From assembly GCA_949316495.1 (NCBI GenBank), contig OX439000.1, forward strand, positions 66,947,070 to 67,011,069: a DNA stretch of 64,000 nt, given 5' to 3'. A model generated the notes under the pieces. The model saw only the letters and a program-made list of their open reading frames with translations. It did no database searches and was not told the DNA's origin. The stretch's first letter is position 1. Each line of letters starts with the position of its first letter. Below, one piece after another: positions 35,901 to 64,000 of the stretch. This stretch comes from Amphiduros pacificus (taxonomy: Eukaryota > Annelida > Polychaeta > Phyllodocida > Hesionidae). The position numbers and the translations under genes were made by a program.

Positions 35901-38900
35901 ATGAGTGATTCTACATGAGGGCTACAAACCTTTCCATTTCAGCAGATATATGATGAACCTGGTTCTGGAGATACTCCTCAGATTTCCGTAATCTGGTAAA
36001 AAAAAAAGACACCAAAGCTGAGTTGTCAGATTTTTAATTTATGAGTGGATTTTGACTGAATTTCTGATGACCAAGGGAACCAATAACATGAGGGGAAACT
36101 GGCATGGTCTGCATTTAGTGTTCTTTTCCATATCATATAGTTTTAAATAAGCAGGATAACACTATTTAGGCAAAACACCATGAGAGTGAGAGTTTCCAAC
36201 AAAGTGCAAGAATATAGTATTCTATTTCAGTAAAAAAATTATCATGCATTTCTTTTCAGGTGAGATCAATTTTTATTTACACATTGAAACATGGCTCATT
36301 ATCTCATGTAGTAAATTTATTCCCCATTATTTTCTCAAAGATGTACATAACTTATAAAATTTTTGACAAAATAGTTGCATTGATAGAGTATTTGCCTTGA
36401 GACCCAGGGATGGTCTTGGTTGGAATCCCAACCAGTTACTATCAAGCTCTATGGGTAGACGATGTCTGGAATCAGCCCTATTTAAATGTCTCCTTTACCT
36501 TTTTACAAAAATTTCTTCGATTGAAAAAAAATTCTCCAAATTTCCCACATCAATATCAGGACTTTTACATCTTGCAAAGACGGCTCTTGTAATAAATTTC
36601 TGTAAAAAAAAAGAAGAAAACAAATATTTCTTGAAAACTTACTTTAAAATTTTCTTATCCACCTCTGAGACTGGAGTGACACCTCTACCATTCCGAGTAG
36701 CAAATCTCAAAATCTAAAATAAAAAAGATAAGCTGTTGAACTGTGTGCAAATATAAATAGAGGAAAACTTACATCTGTATAAATTGGTGTCTAAAGCTTG
36801 GAATATTCTTAGACTGGGGAGATTGAAATTTATGTTTAAACCAGAAAATAGTGGGTTGATAAACATTAATCAAACAGTATGATTAAGGTTGTCAGGGTAT
36901 ACCCTGCCCTCATGACCTGGATGTCATACCTGCTATTATCACTCGCATTTGTGAGTATCTTAGGGTCAAACAACTCTGGCCCACCCACTGTCATTTGGTT
37001 TCACAAGATTTAAATTGTCACATTTTAACAACAAGCGTAAAATATAGAGAGTTCATCAATTCTGTACCTTGTTTGTGTTGTCTTGAGTGATGGAGACTTT
37101 CTTTTCTTTTGAGAGCTGCATGAGCACCAGATGCATTGTCTTCTCATCCTGGCAGATATCACTACAGTTGTTCCATAATGTCTTGTATTCCACAATGTTA
37201 TCTGTCACTTCATTCTTAACGTGACTATAATGACGCTCCAGCACAGCATCACATTTTTCCTGTTATCAAAGGTATTTGACAATAATTGATTTTAATTTTC
37301 CTATTCATGAATGAAAGGTGTAGGGAAATTGCATATAGAGAGTAATTTCATTATTTTGGCGATGGCAAAATCTTGTGTTTCATGCAAGAAAGAAATCAAT
37401 GTATTCTAACTGAAGAACTTCATAACAGTCTTGCCTTATGAAACTTTCTCCCAGAGATAAAAGTTGGATCAAACACTTGCCTGAAGAGCTTTGAGGACAA
37501 CATATTCTCCATTGGCTGAAGATGAACTCTGGCCAAACACCTTACCAAAAGACCAGACCAGGGGGCGCTTCACCAGGAGGCTGAATCCCCAAGATGCCCA
37601 GCCTTGGGTGGCTTGCTGCTCAAAATCTAACACCGTCATTATCAATCCTTGTCTGCAAAATAAATACTTCCATAAAATAAAGGCACTACAGTTTTTGTGT
37701 TCAGCAATATTGAATAATGTGGAATTCAGTTGCATTCAAATGTAAGATTGATTTACTACAAGTAATATTTGTGATTTCTACATCTCATTTAAAAATAGGG
37801 AATTGCATCCAGATCCATGAAGATGGATTGCTGTGTTTGCGACCTGGTCTGTATCTCAGGATATTATACCAGGGAATAAGTCGTACATGTATACAGAAGG
37901 GTGATGATTCCTTACAGTACAAGGAGCACACACATACACATGCTTGTTTTCTGTTCTTGATGTTTCATTTTAATATCTCACAGAAACATTTAAATGAATT
38001 ATGCAATGATTTTGTAAATTAAATAAATATAAAAATAAATTAATGATAAAGGTATTTGCCTTTCATATCTAGACATTGTTAAAGCTGATGTACTTTGGAG
38101 AGTGTGTGTCTGTAGAATTTATTTGAACAAGAGCGTATTTTGTAGCCCTTTTTAAAGCACACTTCTTTCCTGGTGTCATTTTTATGGGGAGTATAATCAT
38201 AGAGGCACTGAAAGTATGACAATATGATTATGATGTCATGAAAGGTATTGTCCTTTGAATAGTGCTAGAATGACTTTAAACAGTGCTACCCTACTTTGAG
38301 CCTCATCTAAGATCAAAAACATAACCCTCTGGGTTGATAGCTCTTTTGACTGAAAACACATGAACTGAGATTAAGTGTAACTAGCAAACAGGTTATGGTA
38401 TTCCATACATGATCCAATTTAGTTGTCATCTGATGTTCATTGATATTCTGCAGTCTATGGGATACTAGTGCCAATTACATCAACATATCAACGATACCTC
38501 CAGTTCTTATCATGTTATCCAAGGTCAGAAACCTGATCTCAGTTTATGACCTGATGTTGATCAATCCTGATGGGTTGCTGGCATTTTCAACAATTCTCCT
38601 GTAGGACCATGACTGCTGGAAAGAATTCTGTCCCCCAGTTCAACCCTATCCAGGATAAGTCGGGCAAGTCGCTCTGTAACTGCCTAAACTAACAAAATAT
38701 CCTTCAAGAAGCCTAATTAACCTTGAATGCCAAACATATGTTGAAAAGAAAAAGTAGAAAGTAGGTAATTTAATCGATATTATATAGTCAAACAGGCAAG
38801 GTCACACAGGTTATGGTTAAACAGGGGAACGGTCAAATAGGGGAATGGTTGAAACAGCCAGTCACCTCTGATTGGATATTTGGGTGGGTAAGATGAGCAT

Positions 38901-40004
38901 TTGTGGCTCAGGGAATTCCAAATGTCAAATAATATCAGACCCAGGTCAATGACGCCATTGACAGGAATTATTGTCAAAATAACCGCGATACCTAGTTGAC
39001 CGCGCTGTTGAACTGGCACATTGAACTGCGGTCAAGCTGCTGAATTTGGGTAGCTTATCAAAGTAAATTATCTACAAGTGAAAATTAGAGAAAATGTGAG
39101 CTAAACTTTGCTTAGAAATGCATTTTATTTACGTTTAAGAAGATTAAAATGGCTGCCAAACTTGAATGCGTAGTTCTAATGTCGGGGCTGAGGTAAAAGT
39201 GAGAATATTCACAGAATTATATGCCGAACATGAGGTCTAATTACGGCGGAAAGTAGCTTATCAATATTAAGATTGGCAACTGACACTTGTAGATAATTTA
39301 CATTGATAAAATATCCAAATTCAGCCGGTTGACCGCAGTTAAATATGGCAGTTCAATGCCGCGGTCCACTTGATATCGCGGTTGTTTTGACCAGGTACCA
39401 TTGACAGCAGAGGTAGTGAGAAGACTGAAAGAGTAACATCGCTACCTATATAAAGCAGAGTAATTGCTGATCTTCATTTTTCCTCATTGAAATAAACACA
39501 CAAGAAAACACTCTGCAGTTCTATATTACAAATTTCACTGGACATTGTCATAGGCCGATTGCGGGCCGCCATACTGCCCCATTGAAAACAACACGCCGGA
39601 ACTGCACAATTACAATAGGAAGTGCACAAAAAACTCTCTAAAATCTAATCATTAAAAAAAACAAGATGGTAACCCACAATCGGCCTATTGCATATTCAAA
39701 CAAGACTCAAGAAATAAGATTGTATTAAATTCTTTTAATCTCACCTGTGCATTTCAGCCAGAACATTGCGTAAGCACACAGGTGTTTTTCCTTTTCTTTT
39801 GAACTTGCCAGGAAAGGAATCAGAATCTATTATGACTTGTTTAGAAAATGAACATTCCTGTAGAACCATGTCAGTCCAAAATTTCATCTTTTGATCCCAA
39901 GATTGGGGGTTGATTTCTCGATTTTCCCTGAACGGCGAAAACAAGACATCCATTGTCTGATCATCCTGCCAATCCGCATTATAGTACGGTTTTGGTTCCC
40001 CCAT
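32918..40004 (-). CDS. CHMP7: Charged multivesicular body protein 7 (ESCRT-III family), 10 coding exons, 443 aa
   Basis: Coding exons in transcription order: 40004-39745, 37652-37481, 37259-37068, 36713-36643, 35992-35930, 35824-35776, 34557-34438, 33563-33459, 33314-33080, 32982-32918. All phases join, giving 443 aa against 453 in human. Residues 1-205 are the tandem winged-helix half (MDVLFSPFRENREIN, then the hydrophobic WASWGFSLLVKRPLVW that matches the family's membrane-binding stretch). Residues 210-345 are the ESCRT-III helices (AKSALRRKKTLERMLLRRE). The tail carries leucine-patterned helices (EELEQELEEIL, LLDNLLTDMKSLNL) like the MIT-binding and export motifs of the family. Known role: recruits CHMP4 for nuclear-envelope sealing and endosomal sorting, with LEM2. 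The exon at 40019 has an acceptor in front of it, so a further 5' exon exists. The last exon (20 residues) is the least certain; its acceptor could be 6 nt further in. One intron uses a GC donor. Confidence 0.93.
36365..36480 (+). repeat. Decayed tRNA-derived SINE head in a CHMP7 intron
   Basis: Box A-like ttgcattgatagagtatttg and box B-like ggttggaatccc are about 50 bp apart. The element is too diverged to assign to family 1 or 2. Confidence 0.4.
38303..38545 (+). repeat. Repeat pair in CHMP7 intron: 38303-38368 and 38459-38545
   Basis: The first part matches 3257-3325 (ataaccctctgggttgatag), the second matches 20664-20760. They may belong to one longer unknown repeat. Confidence 0.45.
38965..39397. 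mobile_element. Foldback MITE with about 105-bp TIRs in the CHMP7 intron, MULE-like
   Basis: The arms (from about gtcaaaataaccgcgata inwards to ttatctacaagtg) are inverted copies of each other over roughly 105 bp with scattered changes. CCATTGACAG flanks both sides (38955-38964 and 39398-39407), a 10-bp duplication as for Mutator-like elements. No coding content. Confidence 0.7.
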
Positions 40005-40120
40005 AACTGGGTTAAACGTCTGTGTCAAAAGGGATAGAATGTCAAGTCAGATACCAGAGAAAGTCCTTTAGATTTACGCATCTATTTCACAAATTCGCAA
40101 TGTTTTGAAGTCGCCGCCAT

Positions 40121-40374
40121 TCCCTGTCTCAGATATCTAGACACTCTTCATTCAGATCCTCAATGAAAAACGTCAAAACAGGGTAGCACAGTCGATGGGT
40201 GACGTCAGGGAATATGTGTATTGGCCTCGATCTGGCAAATTCGTCAGAGAGGGAAATGACGACAGCGAAGAAGTACTCATGACTGAAAATAATAAGTCGA
40301 CAGTGAACAAAACAGAAAATTTACATCCTAATATCCGTTCTGAATAGATGAATACCTGAGGAATTTAAACAAGG
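40121..40374. promoter_or_regulatory. Probable bidirectional promoter of CHMP7 (-) and LST2 (+)
   Basis: This gap separates the two divergent start regions. It contains a full CRE palindrome, is relatively rich in CpG (gtcgatgggtgacgtc, cctcgatctgg, gacgacagcgaag) compared with its surroundings, and has no obvious TATA box. Just on the CHMP7 side lies ATGGCGGCGAC, a YY1-like start-site motif. Promoter activity and start sites are inferred from position and motifs only. Confidence 0.7.
40200..40207. promoter_or_regulatory. CRE palindrome TGACGTCA
   Basis: This is an exact 8-bp CREB/ATF consensus in the middle of the divergent CHMP7-LST2 gap, about 170 bp from the LST2 ATG. Being palindromic it could serve both directions. 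Confidence 0.6.
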
Positions 40375-58933
<18,559 letters not shown>

Positions 58934-61900
58934 TTGCAGTGACACCTGGTAGCATTCTGCTTTCAAAACAACGAATGTCTGCTGGTGCCCTCTTGTGTCA
59001 GAACATTTGTAATCATAATTTAGATACACTCCAGTGTACAACCACACTGTTTGTGGAATATACTGCTTGATAACATATATGCCATTCTCGCTATTGTAAA
59101 GTGTAACTACACAAGACTATTCAAGGTTTAGATGTGTTACAAGAAGTAAGAAGATATGTTCAGAAAAATTAATCCTAGTATCTCTAGCGAAATGCTCCAT
59201 ATTTTTAGCTGTGGAAAAATATGAGATCTTATCCATTCTGTCATGGAATTTGGTATGTAATATATTCAATTATTATGTTATCTAGTAATGTCAAGCAAAA
59301 ATGGATGGACAGAATCGCTTATTTTGTTAAGGATATGCAAAAATGTGTAAAATTGTGCAGATATATACAGCAAAGTAATATTTGTGCAAGTTTTGGTATA
59401 TGGCATTACTGTTTGAGGTGAATAAGATATTAAGACCTGTTAAATGCTGGTAATGTATAATGTTGCATACATCTTACTGTTCAAATATTACAAATAAATG
59501 CAATTGTCAAATATTTTTTTAAAGAGTATACGCTATCCTGCATATATGAGTAAATATATATATTTTCTCTTACATTCCTCATACAATCAGATTGTATCAC
59601 ACAAAATATAAGGTATGAATTGATTCATGGCTCAGTATTAAAACTATCTATGGTAACAGAATGTGTCCACAAAGTAGGCACATCTCTGATTGTACTCAAT
59701 ATGGTAAATATTCCCTTTTGTGGTTTCCACTGAGTCATAACTATGATATTACACTGAATATTATTGTTAAAGTTTAAAGATTACAATTATGTGTATCTAA
59801 TCATAACCTAAATTATGATCTATATGGACAAGAGATATGTGTAAAGGATTTAATTATTACACCCAGACAGTTTGAAGTCAGATTAAGGTGATGAAATGGT
59901 TATTAGTTAGCAATACATTGTCCAATATTCCAACTATATCTATATTTCCAAATATAGGCTCAGAGAAGATTTTACCTGTCATTGATAAGTGCCAATTGTA
60001 ATGTGCCATGCTGACGTAGTATAACCATATATGGTCTTGATAATGTTTTGAAGTGATGTGCGAAGGTCATCTTGTGTAATAATATATATGGGTATTTGGT
60101 GATATGTGTTTGAGTAACATGATTTTGCTGACATGTAGGATGATGTTAGCTCAGGAAAATTGTTCTGTTTGTGGTTGCTAAAAGAGTTCCAAGCTGAAGC
60201 ACAAAAAACGAATTAACCAGATAGGGTAATGAAAACCATAACACATAGAGTATTGTTTACATGAAGGTGTTTATTTGCTTTAAAGTTAGCTGGAGACTTG
60301 TAATTGGAATGCACTTTTTTCAAATAGAACTTAAATGAACCACCTCCGTAAATGTAGTATTCACACTGATGTTTTTGTTTTGTTTTGTTTTTATTTGCTC
60401 TGTCCACAGACAAAATCTTCATTTTGACATACCAGAATGTTATCCTGCTCTAGTTGGTGTGTACTGAACACTTAATAGTCATCTGATAAGCATCTATGTT
60501 TCTAGCATGGTAAATAAACATGGGTGCAAACACAGACTGAATGGACATTGCCATAGATATGAGTAATGTAAATATATTCTGTACTGGTGAAATAGTGCTG
60601 ACTTGAACTTGTTATTTTTTTTCACACATTGCACATTTTGGTATAGTTGATAAGTTAGTAAGATAAAACTAGGGATTAATTTCTGTTATTCTTTAAGTCT
60701 TACATTTTAAAAAGGAGTTAAACTCCACTGAAGTTCGATTATCATTCTGTTGATGCTGATTTTAAAAGTATTTTCCATCTGTAATTTGACATCTACAAAA
60801 CGTTATGTCTGATCATGAATTGTAGAATTATTTTCCACCTTGAAATCTGTTGTTTTCAAAGATATTCAAACCATGTTTAAAGTTTAAGGTCCTTTAATCT
60901 GTGTTTTGCTTTTTAAAATGTGAGTTAAGAGATATTTGCAGTAAAGAGCTTAAATGCTTCAAAGAAAGTAACATGGTTAGCTTTATATCGTATATTATAT
61001 TAATCATGTGTGAAAGTCATGCCAAGGTTTTTGAATCATGAAATGACCTTGTATTTTTAATGAAGGAAACAATATAGGCCAAATCCTTTATTTTGCTGAT
61101 TAGAAATGGAAATTATTATGCTGGAACATAATCATTCCTGATCATTGTTTAATGCAGATTACACAATTATTTGTTTTCTGCTGTTATTTTCAAATGAAGA
61201 GCGTAATGGGATGAATTGAGTGTTTGAATTTTCGTTGTTTAACATTTCATACTTAACATAGAAAATTACTGTGCAATCATTAATTCCTGATTTCTGTGAT
61301 AATATATTTGATACATTATTTTGATATTAATGACTGAATATTATGTAGTGTGACACAGGATCAAAGTACATTTAAGAATGCAGACTGTTGTAATTAGAGT
61401 ATTTACCTAGATTGTGATTAATCAGTGCACTGTCTTTTTGAACACAGCATTAACTTTTAATGTTAATAGTCATGTGGTGGAGAATTGTATATAAGACCAA
61501 GCAAATCTCACAAAATTATACAAGGTGCTGATGAGGTGAATTTTTTGACAATTTTTTTTTAACAATAAAATTTGATTATTTAACTGTGATCAGTTACACT
61601 GCAGGAGTAGCTGATATTTTTTAATCAACTTCAGATGGTGGCCAGCAGATTAAGACCACTCATGCCGATCCTTGTCTAGAACATTTTAGGAGCAATTTTT
61701 CTGGTGGGACATGCTGATATTTACTGACTTACATTCTGCATTTCCATCACCACCATTTCAAAATTGTTGCATATTTATTTCACCATACCGCTGGTTTCCA
61801 TAACTTCTGTTTTTTTTAATGATGCAACATTTCATTTACATGGTCTGGCTTTTTGTTAAATGCTAAATTATTTAAAATTCTATTACTTATGCTAATATAC

Positions 61901-62209
61901 TTGGCATTTTGGGACCAAAATAAATTCTCTCTTCTGTAAAAGAAAACAACTCAGTATGAACGAGCAAGAAGAGGGAGTTTATTTTGGTACCAAAATGGCA
62001 TGCACAGTACCATAATTAATTGTTTTTACTAATCTTGATCTTAAGTTACAAAGGAATTGGAACATTAATTACAATTCTATTAATTATGGTAATAAAATTT
62101 CTTTCTGATATATTGAAAATCTACATTTATAAAACAATGGCCAGCTAATATGGGCACATCAGGGAATATTTGCAAAATTCAGGTTTTTGCCCCAGTGCGA
62201 CACACCATA
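58934..62209 (+). other. ZFYVE28: LST2 3' UTR and downstream flank
   Basis: AT-rich sequence with several AATAAA hexamers. No further gene is supported. Confidence 0.5.
59493..59498 (+). terminator. ZFYVE28: Candidate poly(A) signal for LST2
   Basis: An AATAAA hexamer lies about 560 bp after the LST2 stop. Further copies near 60505, 61564 and 61915 would give longer 3' UTRs; the sequence alone does not choose between them. Confidence 0.4.
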
Positions 62210-62390
62210 TTTTGGATCTCAGTGACAATATGGAATAGCGCATTGGATCTGTGCCTTTGTTATATAAGTTAAGGACAGGAAGTGGTGAGTTTGACTCCCA
62301 CTGCTGGCAGTGTTACTTTCACACTGGTTAAAAGGCTTGAAAGTTGACCTGATATGGCCATTGTTGTTGAAGTGGTCATAACAATTTCAA
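62210..62390 (+). repeat. tRNA-derived SINE, family 2, decayed copy
   Basis: It carries gcattggatctgtgcctttg, then ggtgagtttgactcccactg (box B with one change), then gttactttcacactggttaa, all collinear with the copy at 5580-5850. Confidence 0.65.
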
Positions 62391-63774
62391 ATATTTAAAA
62401 TGCAGTTATGTTCGATGTTTCCGAATACGAAAGCTCCATTTGAAAAAAAAAAACCAGCACACAATTTAGGCATCCTGCAAAAAGTTCAACAATATATCGT
62501 ATGAAACATCACAATACAAATATATAAAGTTCTACATATCATGGGACACTTTTCAACCTCTGATTGCTGTTTAAATTCTTTGATATGCCCAAAGATGATT
62601 TGATGATCATGTCTTGTACTGTTTTGTGAGATTTGCTATAATAACGGAGTTATTAATATGCCCACAAAATTCAAACAGCAAAGTACAAGGCAATATATAG
62701 TCTAATTCTGCAATAGCTACAATCAGATTGAGATAGAGGTCATCATAAAGGAATTCTTTTAAGCCACATTCCTGGAGTACCTCCAGACATGGCAAGGGTC
62801 TTACATCATGCTATGTTCTTGGTTACACATAGAGGTTAACCTGTTTTCATATGCAGATTGAAATTATGCTGTATAAAGATTCTCATGTAGACGTATACAT
62901 TGTTCATTATAAATACATAAAAAATGAGCTGTAAGTAAAGGAAAATAGTCTGGCATAGATTTGTTTCCCATGACAGTTGTCAAAAAGATTTACTGCTCCA
63001 TATTGGGCAGACCACGTGGTTATGATCAAAAGAGTCATTCTATTATATTTTATTTCACAAATGTATCCCATTAAAAGATATAATAAAATAACCATACTGA
63101 AATAACTTAAAATGCTGTAATTATCTTGTTGATGAAAGTACCAATGCTGAAATACTAAATAAAATTAAAGGTATAACATTACATATTATTCTTTCTTTAG
63201 GCATTGTCAACGGAAATATCACATTCAGGTGACTTGTTGATTTCCATCATGAATGTCATGTTCAGATTTGGGTCATGGGGAATCTGTAAGTTCTGTTCCA
63301 TCTAAGCTCACTTGCATAATAAGAAAGTCTTTTTTAAAAAAAAAAGAATCTGTATAGTTTCCTTTTTGAAAATGATATTTATATTTTCTCATCATTTTGA
63401 AGTTGCCACTGACTGGAATATATTCTACGTTTGCAAAAAAACATTTCAATTCTATGTTTATGCAGTTGAGATGTCCGCCAGTCTGGTCTGTGACACTGAC
63501 AGCCAGGTCTGAGATCTGCAGGCCCCTCAGAAGTACATATCCTCCAAAATTCTGTGTTGTAATACCCACCACTAATTGCAATTGAGCTGAATGTTGTGTC
63601 TCACATGTTATCTTGTAATCCCACTGTCTTTCAAAATGTTAAAAGTGTTTATTTGTTCCCCCCTGGGTGATGTGTGGATTGGCTCTGGTCGTCTCCGTTC
63701 GCTTATAGTATACTAGGTCTGTCAGAACAGAGCCTTTCTTATAACATAGATTTCCTCTCGGTCTTAGACCCTGT
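62391..63774. other. No gene supported
   Basis: A 102-codon minus frame at 63273-63581 has no recognisable domain and overlaps plus-strand frames. It is left unannotated. Confidence 0.45.
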
Positions 63775-63870
63775 ATACAAAACATAGGCATCAGAGATGC
63801 ATCAACCCTCAGCCCTGGTAACTCATTGCACAACATTCGCTCCACACAAAACGTCACTGCACCAAGGCAA
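63775..63870 (-). repeat. Interspersed repeat with coding-like minus frame, copy 2
   Basis: It shares catcagagatgcatcaaccc, tcagccctggtaact and cattcgctc blocks with 2808-2915. The minus frame reads VERMLCNELPGLRVDASL. Confidence 0.5.
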
Positions 63871-64000
63871 ATTGATGCAGGGGTAAAAAAAACCATAAAA
63901 TCTACTTCCTTTGATAGCTTAGGTGTGTCAAGTATCATGAAACTGTCATCATTTACTCTAGAATTATTGAGATGATGGGCCGGTGACCTTGAAAAGCAGG

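Noticed and set aside
38906-38915. NF-kB-like site (GGGAATTCCA)
   Set aside because: It is one base off consensus and deep in a CHMP7 intron, with no supporting context.
63273-63581. 102-codon minus-strand frame
   Set aside because: It has no domain, overlaps two plus-strand frames, and no splice context or homology supports it.

Overview
The window looks like nuclear DNA of an animal. It is AT-rich, has GT-AG introns, long intergenic and intronic stretches full of decayed transposons, and three recognisable animal protein genes. tRNA-derived SINEs that end in a 'gatgtaaaaccccaaac' type tail, together with a fusion of ankyrin repeats to a cGAS/Mab-21 domain, suggest a marine invertebrate, most likely a lophotrochozoan such as a bivalve mollusc. 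The species cannot be fixed from the sequence alone. Layout: 1-28.9 kb holds no gene I can support. It is a mosaic of interspersed repeats, including an AGGTCA-rich repeat, tRNA-derived SINEs, several families with terminal inverted repeats (TIRs), a LINE endonuclease relic, minisatellites and hairpins. At 28,977-31,760 (+) lies a single-exon gene for a 927-residue protein: about ten ankyrin repeats followed by a cGAS-like/Mab-21 nucleotidyltransferase domain with all three predicted catalytic acidic residues. At 32,918-40,004 (-) lies CHMP7, an ESCRT-III family gene that I rebuilt from ten coding exons (443 aa). At 40,375-58,933 (+) lies the orthologue of ZFYVE28/LST2, an endosomal FYVE protein that restrains EGFR signalling, rebuilt from twelve coding exons (1040 aa). 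58.9-64 kb is the LST2 3' flank and contains only repeats. How the genes relate: CHMP7 and LST2 are head to head, with start codons about 370 bp apart (about 255 bp if an alternative CHMP7 start is used), around a full CRE palindrome. This implies a shared bidirectional promoter for two endosome/ESCRT-linked genes. The cGAS-like gene converges tail to tail on CHMP7, with 1.16 kb between stop codons. The most interesting locus is the ankyrin-cGAS-like gene, a candidate innate immune receptor that would make a nucleotide second messenger. All exon structures were inferred by reading splice sites and by comparison with remembered human proteins; no search or transcript data were available.
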